Shown in pieces: positions 9,251 to 18,183 of a DNA stretch of 64,000 bases. Origin of the DNA: CAKZQX01 sp034435975. GTDB taxonomy: Bacteria; Chloroflexota; Chloroflexia; Chloroflexales; Chloroflexaceae. The position numbers and the translations under genes were made by a program. Position 1 is the first letter of the stretch. The number at the start of each line of letters is the position of its first letter. The DNA lies in contig DAOTWD010000103.1 of the NCBI GenBank assembly GCA_034435975.1, positions 1 through 64,000 on the forward strand. The letters are read 5' to 3'. The notes beneath the pieces were generated by a model. That model ran no database searches. It was given only the letters and a program-made list of their open reading frames with translations, and was not told the origin of the DNA.

Positions 9251-9291
9251 CAGATGGCTGTGACCCACCCTACTGTTACCAGACCACCCCA

Positions 9292-9783
9292 TCAGGTAGC
9301 TTTACCCTGGAACTCTTTCTGGCGGTTCAACATCTGTGCCCGTAACGCTCGACGCTCATGCCCCGAACGAATACCTTTGATGATAAACTGTGTGGCATTC
9401 AAAAGATAGGTAATATACGCAAACAGCATTACAAACATCACCGACCGCCGCTCCCAACCCGACCACTGGACGATAAAATAGGCATTGTGAGTCAGCATTG
9501 CTATCAGATTACCCAGATCTTCCCAGAAGAACTCACGCGCCATAAAATAGTGCCCATACACGTCTTTTTCCCAGAGCATTCCGGTAATTGTTAATGCCCA
9601 GATCAGCACAATTTTGACCCAGACGCTGATCGTTGCCGCAAGGTATCCCTGCTCCGTCATCAAATAGCGCACAACCAGAAAAAAGCTGATGAGAAAAGCC
9701 AGAAACTGGATCGGTGCCAGAATAATTTGCACTCGCGTCCAGGGCGAAGCTTCACGCCGTGCAAGTTGTTCAGGAGTATACAT
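9292..9783 (-). CDS. bchF: 3-vinyl bacteriochlorophyllide hydratase (BchF)
   Basis: 163 residues, the family's normal size. BchF hydrates the C3 vinyl group of the chlorin to 1-hydroxyethyl, preparing it for BchC. It is an integral membrane protein with about four helices. Family features seen are the opening YTPEQLARREASPWTRVQ, the segment MLWEKDVYGHYFMAREFFWED, and LTHNAYF in the third helix. ATG at 9783 follows AGAGG at six bases. It lies 43 bases after the carrier gene, so the two share an operon. Confidence 0.95.
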   Translation of the reverse strand: MYTPEQLARREASPWTRVQIILAPIQFLAFLISFFLVVRYLMTEQGYLAATISVWVKIVLIWALTITGMLWEKDVYGHYFMAREFFWEDLGNLIAMLTHNAYFIVQWSGWERRSVMFVMLFAYITYLLNATQFIIKGIRSGHERRALRAQMLNRQKEFQGKAT

Positions 9784-9825
9784 CCGTCCTCTTTCTCTCC
9801 GTTACCATCGCAGCAGTATGAGCAA

Positions 9826-11190
9826 TTACGCCGCCGTATCAAAAGCCATCGCTGTATGAATATCCGCGCTGCTCAATCCCTGAAACTCCTGCACACTAAT
9901 GCTCCGCAGCACACCGATGGCAAGAATCATAATCAGCGCCTCGACCCCAAAAATGAACGTATAGGCCGTGGCCGGCAACAAAAACTCGGTAGTAATGAGC
10001 AATGTATGTAATGCTCCGCTTAAGATATTTGCCAGACCTGTACCCAGACCCTGAGCCATGCCCCAGATACCCATAAAGAGGCCGACATGCCCATCAACGG
10101 TCATCTCCATCATCATGGAGAGAGAGCCAACATTAAACACCCCGGTACCCAATCCCATCAACAACAGGGCCGGGTTCAGTAGTGTAGCCTGATACGTACT
10201 ACTGGCGACTGCCATCAGCGCCAGGCTCAAGCTGATACTCAACCCACCCACCATTGCCAGCGTCTTTTTCGCAAGCGGCAGCCGGGTTGTCAGTGCACCA
10301 ATTAGCACCATGCCCACCAGCACCCCAAACCCCCAGAACTGCTGAAATTCCGCGGTATCCCTGGGAGTCAACCCAAAAACCTCAGCCCCAAACACCTCCA
10401 GAATCGCATCTTGCAAGAAAACCCCAAAAATGGAAAGGAGAATAAAGACAAAAAAGGCACGTACCTGGCGATTACGTTGAAATAGATCCCAGATGATCCA
10501 TAGTGTATTGGGGCTGTTAACAGATACTCCCGGGAGCGATTGGGCCTTGAGAGCCGCCTGTTCTGCCGGGCTCATCCGCCGTTCCAGACCAATCAAGCCG
10601 ATCAGGACAAAACCGACAACAATAAACGGTGTCAGGTTATACAGAAACTGCATCTGGAGCGGATCATATACCGGCATAATCATCTTGGCGGCCTGTGCCG
10701 AAACAATCCCGCTGAGAATCACAGATGTCCAGATGACTGCCACGACGCCACCACGCTCGCGTTCGGTCGTCGTTTCTGCGACGAGTGCATTGCTTGCTGC
10801 ACCATAGGCTGCAATACCCATCCCAAAAATAGCCATAAGGAACAAAGACACCAGAGATACCAGGACGCCTCCTTGCCCCAACTGAATCGCCAGTGATGGA
10901 AGCAACACAAACACCAGACTGGCAACCAGGGCGCTCAAGAGAATATAGGGCCCGCGTCGATAGCCAAAGAGGGGATAGCGATCACTAATGCGGCCCCAGA
11001 CCACCTGGAAAGGAGAAATGAAGTGATGCAATCCAATTAATGTCGTAATCAAAATTGCCAGTGCGCCCAGCTCATAGATCGCAATGCGGTTAAAATTGAA
11101 GGTAAGAAGGGCAAACATCCAACCGGCACCAACCCGAATCATAGCGAGACGCAATGTCTTCAACACCAGTTGGCAGAACTTCATTGTCAT
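9826..11190 (-). CDS. PucC/LhaA-type (BCD family) major facilitator protein
   Basis: 454 residues with about 12 membrane helices. The bacteriochlorophyll delivery family (PucC, LhaA and the G115-type proteins) assists insertion of bacteriochlorophyll into light-harvesting complexes. Typical features are the FNFNRIAIYELG segment after helix 1, the WGRISDRYPLFGYRRGPY loop and the MTVDGHVGLFMGIWGMAQG segment. The start at 11190 has AAAGGG four bases upstream; an ATG at 11229 would add a poor leader. First gene of the bch transcription unit, with a palindrome just upstream. Its exact client is not determined. Confidence 0.88.
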   Translation of the reverse strand: MTMKFCQLVLKTLRLAMIRVGAGWMFALLTFNFNRIAIYELGALAILITTLIGLHHFISPFQVVWGRISDRYPLFGYRRGPYILLSALVASLVFVLLPSLAIQLGQGGVLVSLVSLFLMAIFGMGIAAYGAASNALVAETTTERERGGVVAVIWTSVILSGIVSAQAAKMIMPVYDPLQMQFLYNLTPFIVVGFVLIGLIGLERRMSPAEQAALKAQSLPGVSVNSPNTLWIIWDLFQRNRQVRAFFVFILLSIFGVFLQDAILEVFGAEVFGLTPRDTAEFQQFWGFGVLVGMVLIGALTTRLPLAKKTLAMVGGLSISLSLALMAVASSTYQATLLNPALLLMGLGTGVFNVGSLSMMMEMTVDGHVGLFMGIWGMAQGLGTGLANILSGALHTLLITTEFLLPATAYTFIFGVEALIMILAIGVLRSISVQEFQGLSSADIHTAMAFDTAA

Positions 11191-11229
11191 TAACCCTTTC
11201 ACCGTGTTGTAACAATAATTCTTGATCAA

Positions 11230-11252
11230 TGTAGTTCGGATTGTGAACTACA
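11230..11252 (-). promoter_or_regulatory. Operator-like palindrome upstream of the bch operon
   Basis: TGTAGTTC (11230-11237) and GAACTACA (11245-11252) form a perfect 8+8 palindrome with a 7-base centre, 40 bases before the carrier gene start. The position suits a repressor or activator controlling bch transcription. It does not match the classical PpsR/CrtJ spacing TGT-N12-ACA. The binding protein is unknown. Confidence 0.5.
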
Positions 11253-11746
11253 GCTAGAATAGATTAACAGTGTGTGGTAATTTAACTTTGTCTATATGTG
11301 AGGATGGTTTGAGTATAGCATATAGTGAAAAACGTCGCAATATGTGCAGTTATTGTGCAAAAGACGAACAAATTGTTCACAACTACGTTCAGGAACACGA
11401 GATACGCGGCAGAAAGGTTCCGGGGGCCACAAGCCGTACAGTGCTGCGATAGCTGCAGAGTTGGTCTTCTCATGCTGTATCTGATGTTCTTTGAATCAAA
11501 TTGTATGCATGGTATTCAAAAACATGACAAGATCATATATAATGGAATATGAAATCAAGCATTGTCTTAAATGTCATCGAACAGAGAACTGCGGTATGCC
11601 TCGGAATCCTCAAGCAGTTTCATCCTGTGGCTCATAGCCGAACCAGGGTTACGTGGTGAGTTGAACGTATCAGGTATCACTGGTATTGAGGCAACATCAT
11701 ACACGTCCGGAGAATACCCTGTGTAGCAGGAGAGGGAGGTTGCCTA
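11253..11746. other. AT-rich spacer between bch operon and plus-strand orphan
   Basis: About 490 bases of lower GC than the neighbours. No gene recognised; short open frames lack ribosome sites and family features. It should hold the bch operon promoter (minus strand) and any promoter for the gene at 11747. Confidence 0.4.
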
Positions 11747-12175
11747 ATGTATGTACGTTGGATTGTACGCCGTCATAAGAATGTGGCCGTTGCCGATACC
11801 AGTTTTTATGACGCCTATCTGGTTGAAAGCTACCGTGATCAGACAGGTAACCCACGCCAGCGCACAATCTGCTATCTAGGGAACATCCGTCAGATAGGTA
11901 ATGATTTCCCGGCAATTGAACGTGAGTTGTTTATCTTGCGTGCCGAGCGCATTTTACTAACGGTTCAAGAGTTGGACAGCAATGATCGTGAAGAGATTCT
12001 GGAAATGTTGCAGCACAAAGTACCACCACTCAGTCATCACGAAGTCCTGGCCGCATTCACTGAGAACCTGCGCTGGTATCGACGCTGGTGGCAGAAACAT
12101 GGCGGTAGCCCTTCTGATGAGGAATTGTTAGAACTGGTACGGCAGACGCAGAGTGAATTACCTGGTTCCATCTAA
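11747..12175 (+). CDS. Hypothetical protein resembling the N-terminus of IS1634-type transposases
   Basis: 142 residues. The first 50 residues (VRRHKN, then YLVESYRD, GNPRQRTICYLGNI) resemble the leading domain found before the DDE catalytic core in IS1634-like transposases. The second half is charged and helical (LELVRQTQ) and contains no catalytic acidic triad. GAGGGAGG sits nine bases upstream of ATG. It may be a domesticated or orphan fragment; no inverted ends or catalytic remainder are seen next to it. The family assignment is by eye and uncertain. Confidence 0.6.
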   Translation: MYVRWIVRRHKNVAVADTSFYDAYLVESYRDQTGNPRQRTICYLGNIRQIGNDFPAIERELFILRAERILLTVQELDSNDREEILEMLQHKVPPLSHHEVLAAFTENLRWYRRWWQKHGGSPSDEELLELVRQTQSELPGSI

Positions 12176-12200
12176 GGTCTGAGTCGTGAAAAACCAGATA

Positions 12201-12216
12201 CCAGGCGTTCGCCTGG
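12201..12216 (+). terminator. Short stable hairpin after the orphan gene
   Basis: CCAGGCG (12201-12207), a 2-base loop and CGCCTGG (12210-12216), 25 bases beyond the stop at 12175. No T tract follows, so termination is only suggested. Confidence 0.45.
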
Positions 12217-12336
12217 GCAGAGAGATCCGTTCGGGATAAATCCTGGACTTTGATTGACAATTGGTATAGGGTTGCGCTACGTTCTGTTAATTTTGTATTA
12301 AGAAAAAATTATGGCTTTGTAATCATGCAGATCCGC

Positions 12337-12364
12337 TTGAATTTTAAGCCAGAACTGGTATCAT
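12337..12364 (+). promoter_or_regulatory. Candidate sigma-70 promoter for sqdB
   Basis: TTGAAT at 12337-12342 and TATCAT at 12359-12364 are separated by 16 bases. They lie 67 bases before the sqdB start. A small stem, GGGCT/AGCCC, follows in the leader. A second -35-like TTGACA lies at 12254. Confidence 0.45.
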
Positions 12365-12430
12365 ACGGGGCTACTTAGCCCGAAGGATTCAAGTGTCCAA
12401 AACGGTCATAGAGTAGATGAGGAGTTCACA

Positions 12431-13594
12431 ATGCGTATTCTTGTGTTGGGTGGTGATGGTTATCTTGGTTGGCCCACTGCGATGTACCTATCGCAGCGGG
12501 GCCATGAGGTCGGGGTGGTAGACAATTTTATTCGCCGTATGTGGGATCATGAACTGGGAGCGGATAGCCTGGTGCCGATTGCGTCCCTGCAAGAGCGCGT
12601 CGCTGTATGGGAAGCGGTTACAGGGAAACGAATTGAGATCCATATTGGTGATTTGAACGATTATACGTTCTTTGAGCCAGTTGTACGCGATTTCAAACCT
12701 GAGGCAATTGTTCACTATGGTGAGCAGCGTTCAGCTCCATACTCGATGATCAACCGCCGGCATGCGGTATTTACCCAGGTCAACAATATTGCTGGCACGC
12801 TCAATGTCGCTTATGCGATTGCAGACCATGTTCCCGATTGCCACCTGGTCAAACTGGGAACGATGGGCGAATATGGCACGCCAAACATTGACATTGAAGA
12901 AGGATATATTACGATTGAATACAAAGGTCGCACCGATACCCTGCCCTATCCCAAACAACCCGGTAGTTTCTATCATCTGTCCAAAGTTCACGATAGCCAC
13001 AACTTGATGTTCTGTTGTAAGATCTGGGGCTTGCGTGCGACTGACTTGAATCAGGGCGTGGTCTATGGCGTGGACACCGATGAGATCAAGCTTGATGAGC
13101 GCTTGCGCACCCGCTTCGACTATGATGGAGTTTTCGGTACGGTTTTGAATCGCTTTCTGGTGCAGGCCGTGGTAGGTATGCCGCTGACGGTCTATGGTCG
13201 AGGCGGTCAAACGCGCGGCTTTCTGGATATTCGAGATACCCTCGCCTGTGTAGAACTGGCAATTCTGAATCCGCCCGCTCGCGGTGAGTTTCGTGTGTTC
13301 AACCAGTTTACCGAGCAGTTTAGCGTGATGGATCTGGCCCTGGCGGTACAGGAAACGGCGAAGGAATGTGGTCTGGAGGTAACCATTAATAATCTGCCCA
13401 ATCCGCGCGTCGAAAGTGAACAACATTACTATAATGCGAACAATACCTGTCTGCTCAAACTCGGTCTCCAACCGCATTATCTCAACGACACGTTGCTCGA
13501 GTCGGTTATTCACGTCGTGCAACAGTACAAAAACCGGGTGAATAACTCTTTGATCTTACCGGGCGTCAACTGGCGTCAGACGATGAACGGGTAA
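12431..13594 (+). CDS. sqdB: UDP-sulfoquinovose synthase (SqdB)
   Basis: 387 residues. Joins sulfite to UDP-glucose to give UDP-sulfoquinovose, donor for the sulfolipid SQDG of photosynthetic membranes. It is an extended SDR: nucleotide site GGDGYLGWP (7-15), catalytic Thr in KLGTMGEYG (T144, with M145 and E147 as in known SqdB) and YHLSK (Y181, K185). The segments VHYGEQRSAPYSM and QGVVYG are also family signatures. GAGGAG lies six bases before ATG. It is convergent with the SqdX-like gene, so both SQDG steps are encoded side by side. Confidence 0.96.
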   Translation: MRILVLGGDGYLGWPTAMYLSQRGHEVGVVDNFIRRMWDHELGADSLVPIASLQERVAVWEAVTGKRIEIHIGDLNDYTFFEPVVRDFKPEAIVHYGEQRSAPYSMINRRHAVFTQVNNIAGTLNVAYAIADHVPDCHLVKLGTMGEYGTPNIDIEEGYITIEYKGRTDTLPYPKQPGSFYHLSKVHDSHNLMFCCKIWGLRATDLNQGVVYGVDTDEIKLDERLRTRFDYDGVFGTVLNRFLVQAVVGMPLTVYGRGGQTRGFLDIRDTLACVELAILNPPARGEFRVFNQFTEQFSVMDLALAVQETAKECGLEVTINNLPNPRVESEQHYYNANNTCLLKLGLQPHYLNDTLLESVIHVVQQYKNRVNNSLILPGVNWRQTMNG

Positions 13595-13632
13595 GGTGAG
13601 TGAGAAGGGGCGTACCATTTTTGTGGTGGGGT

Positions 13633-13659
13633 GCGCGTGTGATGCCTTACCACACGCGC
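13633..13659. terminator. Hairpin between convergent sqdB and sqdX
   Basis: GCGCGTGTG (13633-13641) and CACACGCGC (13651-13659) form a perfect 9-bp stem with a 9-base loop. Placed in the 110-base gap between two convergent genes, it can act as a bidirectional terminator; the T tracts are poor. Confidence 0.55.
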
Positions 13660-13703
13660 CAGCTGTCAGATTGGTTTGCCGGTGCGAGTGCAGATGGCAA
13701 CAG

Positions 13704-14867
13704 CTACGCCCCTGCCATCTGCGATTTGCGCCGCAGTTGAACACGCTGAAACAACCGTGTTGCGAGATAGTAGTAGTTAATCAGCTGATCCATAGTACCT
13801 TGCCAGGAACGACTCCGTGCATGCTCAAGGCTCCGTCTGGCCAGTTCTGTCCGCAGCGTCGTGTTATCCCGCAACCGCTCAACCAGGGATCTGATCTGCT
13901 CAGGATGATCGGGATCGAAGAGCAGGCCGTTTTGCCCATCGGAAATAATATCCAGTACGCCCCCCGCTCGGGCCGCAATCACCGGAAGACCGCAGGCCAT
14001 CGCCTCCAGAGCTACCAGCCCGAAGGTTTCGGTGGTGGAAGGAAACACAAAGGCATCGGCAGCACGATAGGCATTCACCAGATCATCACCATAGAGATAG
14101 CCCGGAAACACGGTTGGCGTGTTGCTAAAGTAGGCCTTGAGTCGCTCGTGGATCGGCCCACCGCCAATCATCGCCAGGCGTACTCCCGGCAGCGAATGAA
14201 CGACATCGCGCAGCATTTCCAGGCCTTTTTCGGGCGAGTGCCGTCCGACGTTTAATAATAGAAAGTCTTCGGGATGTCCATCAGTTAATCGGCGGCGCAT
14301 TTCTTCATCGCGGGGACCAGGGCTAAAGCGTTGCGTATCAATACCTCGTTTCCACCAGCGTACACGGCTAAAGCCATGGCCTCGAAGGTCTTTTAATACC
14401 GCCGAAGAGGGGCACAAATTCAGGTGAGCTTGATTATGCAACATGCGTAGATATGACCACATCAACGGCTCGATCATTGCCCCCCCATAGTGCTTCACAT
14501 AGTATGGTATATTGGTATGAAACGAGGCGACAATGGGTACCCCTAAGCGGCGACCATACGAAAGACCAAATGGCCCCAGGAAAAAAGGGTTGACCGTGTG
14601 TATCAGATCAGGCTTAAAAGCCTGAATACGTTCCCAGATCCGGCGGCGTGGAATATTGATTCGGATTTCGGGATAGAATGGCAACGGCGGTCCACCAACC
14701 CCCACCACTTCTGCGCCCGCATACTCTGGCGGGCCGCCCGGTGGCCCGAAAACCAGTACCTCGTGGCCTTTTTCATTCAGTCGCTGCAGCATCAAGCACA
14801 GAATGCTCACGACCCCATCAACTTTGGGCAGAAACGTCTCGGTGAAAACAGCAATTTTCATAGGCAT
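13704..14867 (-). CDS. sqdX: SQDG synthase-like GT4 glycosyltransferase (SqdX)
   Basis: 387 residues, GT-B fold. The N-terminus (KIAVFTETFLPKVDGVV), ASFHTNIPYYVKHYG, the donor-site segment NVGRHSPEKGLE and the E-x7-E motif in TTETFGLVALEAMACGLPVI match the SqdX/MgtA-type GT4 group. With sqdB beside it, transfer of sulfoquinovose from UDP to diacylglycerol is the most likely reaction. A mannosyl- or glucosyl-transferase of the same group is the alternative. ATG at 14867 has AAGGAAA upstream; the next in-frame ATG (14861) is also possible. Confidence 0.85.
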   Translation of the reverse strand: MPMKIAVFTETFLPKVDGVVSILCLMLQRLNEKGHEVLVFGPPGGPPEYAGAEVVGVGGPPLPFYPEIRINIPRRRIWERIQAFKPDLIHTVNPFFLGPFGLSYGRRLGVPIVASFHTNIPYYVKHYGGAMIEPLMWSYLRMLHNQAHLNLCPSSAVLKDLRGHGFSRVRWWKRGIDTQRFSPGPRDEEMRRRLTDGHPEDFLLLNVGRHSPEKGLEMLRDVVHSLPGVRLAMIGGGPIHERLKAYFSNTPTVFPGYLYGDDLVNAYRAADAFVFPSTTETFGLVALEAMACGLPVIAARAGGVLDIISDGQNGLLFDPDHPEQIRSLVERLRDNTTLRTELARRSLEHARSRSWQGTMDQLINYYYLATRLFQRVQLRRKSQMAGA

Positions 14868-15049
14868 TAGGATTTCCTTCTCGTGTGCATGCTAACCATA
14901 CCAGACCCAGACAATGCTGGCAATCCAGTCACCCAGAAGCCCCTCATTACTCCTCCGACGGTCGATATGCTATTATACTGTATGTGCTGAGAGAAAGAGT
15001 ATGCCTGTTCACATATTGCCTGTTCACCTATATCGAAAGGAGCATACAA

Positions 15050-15685
15050 TTGCATATCACCGCTGTTATTCCTGCTTATAATGAAGCTGAACGGATCACC
15101 GCCACATTGCATGCCATTCAACCGTATGTCAACGAAATGCTGGTTATTGATGATGCCAGCCAGGATACTACTGCACAGCGTGCAGTGGCGGCCGGGGCAC
15201 GTGTTGTGCGCCAACCGCATAACCAGGGCTATATTGCCGCCATTAAGCGTGGCTTCCAGGAGGCTCAGGGTGAAATTGTGGTGATCATTGATGCCGATGG
15301 CGAGTTTCCGGCTGACCAGATTCCAGCGCTAGTACGACCTATCCTGGATGGGCAGGCTGAGATGGTACAGGGCCACCGCGATATTGTGCCGCGACCGTCA
15401 GAGCGCTTCCTGACCTGGATGGCCAGTCTACGGGCACCGGTTGGTGATTCAGGCACTGGCCTGCGGGCATTGCGCACCGATCTGGCCCGCCAGTTAATAT
15501 TGGATGGCAAGTGTATTTGCGGCATCTTCGCACTGGAGGTGCTGGCCCGCGGCGGTCGGTTGAAAGAAATCCCGATACACTTGCAGCATGTACAGAAACC
15601 ACGCCGGATCGCCTGGTATCATCTACGCCAGTTTTTCTATGTGCTACCCTGGTTATTCAAACGGTATCCCAAGGATCATGCGTAA
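15050..15685 (+). CDS. GT2 family glycosyltransferase (polyprenyl-phosphate sugar transferase-like)
   Basis: 211 residues. GT-A fold: ITAVIPAYNEAERI at the N-terminus, VIDDAS and the metal-binding IIDADGEFPADQ motif, then GSGTGLRAL-like acceptor-site sequence (DSGTGLRALR). The start is TTG at 15050, which has AAAGGAG seven bases upstream and puts the first strand at the N-terminus; ATG codons further upstream give an implausible leader. It resembles short DPM1/GtrB-like enzymes but lacks membrane helices, so the sugar and acceptor are unknown. It overlaps the DUF58 gene by eight bases. Confidence 0.82.
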   Translation: MHITAVIPAYNEAERITATLHAIQPYVNEMLVIDDASQDTTAQRAVAAGARVVRQPHNQGYIAAIKRGFQEAQGEIVVIIDADGEFPADQIPALVRPILDGQAEMVQGHRDIVPRPSERFLTWMASLRAPVGDSGTGLRALRTDLARQLILDGKCICGIFALEVLARGGRLKEIPIHLQHVQKPRRIAWYHLRQFFYVLPWLFKRYPKDHA

Positions 15686-16958
15686 ATTCGTAATACGCCA
15701 TATTCGTCCGCTGAGTATTCTTGCGTTTACCATGGGCTGTTTTCTGGCCGCTCAGGGCACCGGTATCCAACTCTTTTTGCACCTCTTTTACATTCTGGTA
15801 GCCATGCTCATTCTCTCCTATTTCTGGGCCTGGAGTAATCTGCGCGGGCTAATGATTCAGCGTGAAGTCCTGACCCATCGCGCCTACGTCGGCGAGTATG
15901 CTCGTGAACGGCTGATCATCCGTAATCGCTGGTTGCTGCCCAGGCTGTGGATTGAGGTTCAAGATCATTCTGATCTCCCTCAACACGGCATCGGCTTCGT
16001 AGTCTCATTAGGGATTAAGCAGCGCTATCGCTGGACAGCACGGACGCGCTGCACCCGGCGCGGGCGTTTCACGTTAGGCCCGACAACGTTGATCAGCGGG
16101 GATCCGTTTGGGATCTTTCGCACCGAGCGCCGCCTGCCGAACACCGATGAAATTATTGTCTACCCACAGATTGTGGCCCTCTCCCACTTCGATCTTCCGG
16201 GCACCACTATGTCCGGGGGTCGCACAACGCACCAGCATACGCATCACCTTACGCCCAACGTCTCCTCGGTGCGCGAATATATACCCGGTGACAGCTTTAA
16301 CCGGATCCACTGGCGCACCACTGCCCGTACCGGTCAACTGATGGTCAAGGAATTTGAACTGGAGCCGGCTGCCGATTGTTATATTGTGCTGGATATGTCT
16401 GCCGACAGCGCGGTCACTGATACTCGTGGCTGGCGCAGTGTTCAGTCACCGTACAATCTGGCCGTTGAGTCCACCGAAGAATATGCGATCCTGGCGGCAG
16501 CATCGCTGACGCGGCATTTGCTAGATCAGAGGCGTGCTGTCGGGCTGATTACATGGGAACAGCATGCGCACATACTCGCGGCTAACCGCGAGACACAACA
16601 GATGTTCAAGATACTGGAGATGCTGGCCGTCTTGCACGCTCGTGGCGATCGCCCGCTGGCAGAAATGCTGGTGGGCGAGAGTCCGCGCTTCAAGCGCAAT
16701 ACCAGCTTGATTGTTATCACAGCTTCCTGTGATGAACGCTGGCCGCAGGCTCTACAGCACCTGCTGGCACGCGGTATCCGAGCAACGGTACTATTTATCG
16801 ACTCGCGGAGTTTTGGCGGATGGGACGACCCGGCTTCGGTGCTGGCACACATTGCCGAGTTGCACATACCTACCTACCGCTGGTATCAGGGTCAGAGTTT
16901 AAATGATGCGCTGGACACACCGTTACTGGCACCTGGGCGTCGGTTTAACCCTGGATAA
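15678..16958 (+). CDS. DUF58 domain membrane protein
   Basis: 426 residues. Two membrane helices near the N-terminus (about 8-50), then a beta-rich segment (RRGRFTLGPTTLISGDPFGIF) and the DUF58 hallmark REYIPGDSFNRIHWRTTARTG, followed by a von Willebrand A-like domain with YIVLDMS. Such proteins usually accompany MoxR ATPases and transglutaminases; neither is seen here. The start ATG at 15678 overlaps the GT2 stop, implying translational coupling. Function is not known beyond membrane or cell-surface assembly in related operons. Confidence 0.85.
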   Translation: MRKFVIRHIRPLSILAFTMGCFLAAQGTGIQLFLHLFYILVAMLILSYFWAWSNLRGLMIQREVLTHRAYVGEYARERLIIRNRWLLPRLWIEVQDHSDLPQHGIGFVVSLGIKQRYRWTARTRCTRRGRFTLGPTTLISGDPFGIFRTERRLPNTDEIIVYPQIVALSHFDLPGTTMSGGRTTHQHTHHLTPNVSSVREYIPGDSFNRIHWRTTARTGQLMVKEFELEPAADCYIVLDMSADSAVTDTRGWRSVQSPYNLAVESTEEYAILAAASLTRHLLDQRRAVGLITWEQHAHILAANRETQQMFKILEMLAVLHARGDRPLAEMLVGESPRFKRNTSLIVITASCDERWPQALQHLLARGIRATVLFIDSRSFGGWDDPASVLAHIAELHIPTYRWYQGQSLNDALDTPLLAPGRRFNPG

Positions 16959-17103
16959 TACCGGAATACCAGGTGGAGGCATCTTTAGCTCAACCAGCAG
17001 CGGTAGGCCTTTCTACGGCATAGCAAGGCGCAAGCAACTCGGCAGTTGCAGGGTTAGCAAACTGGCGTCCTCAACTGCGAATACGCTGCTCGCGCTCCAG
17101 CAC

Positions 17104-17242
17104 TCAGCAGCGCGGACTGTGCGTAAAGCCGATCTGCTCGTAGTAGGCGTTGGCAGCCGCAGCAGCAAGCAGAATGAGCTTGCACTGCAAGTCAGATTGC
17201 GCCTGGCTCTCGCTCAGGTAGCGCTCCGGCCGGGCTATAAGT
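17104..17242 (-). pseudogene. 3' remnant of a GNAT acetyltransferase
   Basis: Downstream of the hydrolase stop on the minus strand the frame reads RLIARPERYLSESQAQSDLQ, then CKLILLAAAAANAYYEQIGF and THSPRC, then TGA. This is the C-terminal end of a GCN5-type acetyltransferase (YYEQIGF motif); the stop falls where tryptophan is expected, and VLERE continues beyond it in the same frame. No acetyl-CoA site is present upstream, so only the tail remains. The rest of the spacer to 16959 shows nothing. Confidence 0.6.
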
Positions 17243-17257
17243 CGGGACTCCTGTTTT

Positions 17258-18145
17258 TCACATCGTATGGACGATGGCTAGACGTGCGGACAGCCAGGCC
17301 TCCACATCCTGGAGTACCTGGCCCCGTTCCGGCTCATTGAACACCTCGTGATACAGCCCCGGATAGATCTTCAGCGTCTTATCGCGGGAACTGGTGTGGT
17401 TGTAGAAGATCTGTGCCCCCTGGGGATCGACCAGTCGGTCAGCATCACCTTGCAGGACAATCAATGGCAGGCGGATCCGGTGAGCCTCGGTCGTAACGCG
17501 GCGCATAGCGGCCAGCAATTCCGCCACCAGGCGAGCCGACGTTTTGCCATGGAAAACCAGCGGGTCATTGACATAGGCCACCACTACCTGCGGGTCACGT
17601 GACAGCGCATGCACATCCACCAGGTTACGCACACCTAGCCGCGGCACGAACACTGCGAGGAGCTGGGTGAACATGATGAGAGCAGGTGGTATGCCAACGC
17701 TCGACCTGATGGCTGGCGCAGAGAAGATCGCACCGTGGCAATCAGGCTGATGATCCAGCAGGTAGTAGGCAAGTATCAGACCACCCATGCTGTGGCCGAG
17801 CAGGAATATCGGTTTTCCTGGTTGCCACCCTTTGACCAGTTCATAGAATAGCTGCAGCGTATCGGTGTAATCGGTAAAGTGTTCAACGACTTCGCGCCGG
17901 CCCGCCGACTGGCCGTGGCCGATGTGGTCGAAGCCATAGACGGCATAGCCCGACGGCACAAAGTGGTTGACCACATGCATATAACGCCCGCAATGCTCAC
18001 CCAACCCGTGAACAACGAGCAATACGGCCTGTACCGCCCCGGACGGAAGCCAGGATTGATAGGAGATGCTGGCATTGCGCACGCCTTTGAAACGCCCCTG
18101 GAGATGATGCATATCTGGTTGATCAACTTCACTCAAGCGAAACAA
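17258..18145 (-). CDS. Monoacylglycerol lipase-like alpha/beta hydrolase
   Basis: 295 residues, serine aminopeptidase S33/Hydrolase_4 group. Oxyanion HGLGEHCGRY (46-55), nucleophile elbow GHSMGG with S119, acid D236 in GDADRLVDP and histidine H266 in GLYHEVFNEP give a complete triad arranged as in bacterial and eukaryotic monoacylglycerol lipases. The best start is TTG at 18145, six bases after AAGGA; ATG at 18112 is the alternative. A cytosolic or membrane-peripheral lipase or lysophospholipase role is likely. No operon partner apart from the acetyltransferase remnant. Confidence 0.88.
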   Translation of the reverse strand: MFRLSEVDQPDMHHLQGRFKGVRNASISYQSWLPSGAVQAVLLVVHGLGEHCGRYMHVVNHFVPSGYAVYGFDHIGHGQSAGRREVVEHFTDYTDTLQLFYELVKGWQPGKPIFLLGHSMGGLILAYYLLDHQPDCHGAIFSAPAIRSSVGIPPALIMFTQLLAVFVPRLGVRNLVDVHALSRDPQVVVAYVNDPLVFHGKTSARLVAELLAAMRRVTTEAHRIRLPLIVLQGDADRLVDPQGAQIFYNHTSSRDKTLKIYPGLYHEVFNEPERGQVLQDVEAWLSARLAIVHTM

Positions 18146-18183
18146 GGAGAATCCTTACGTTCTTCGCGCATGTCGTCATAATC

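Noticed and set aside
12731..13522. 263-residue open frame antisense to sqdB
   Set aside because: Complete overlap with a well-supported gene, no ribosome site, no domain recognised.
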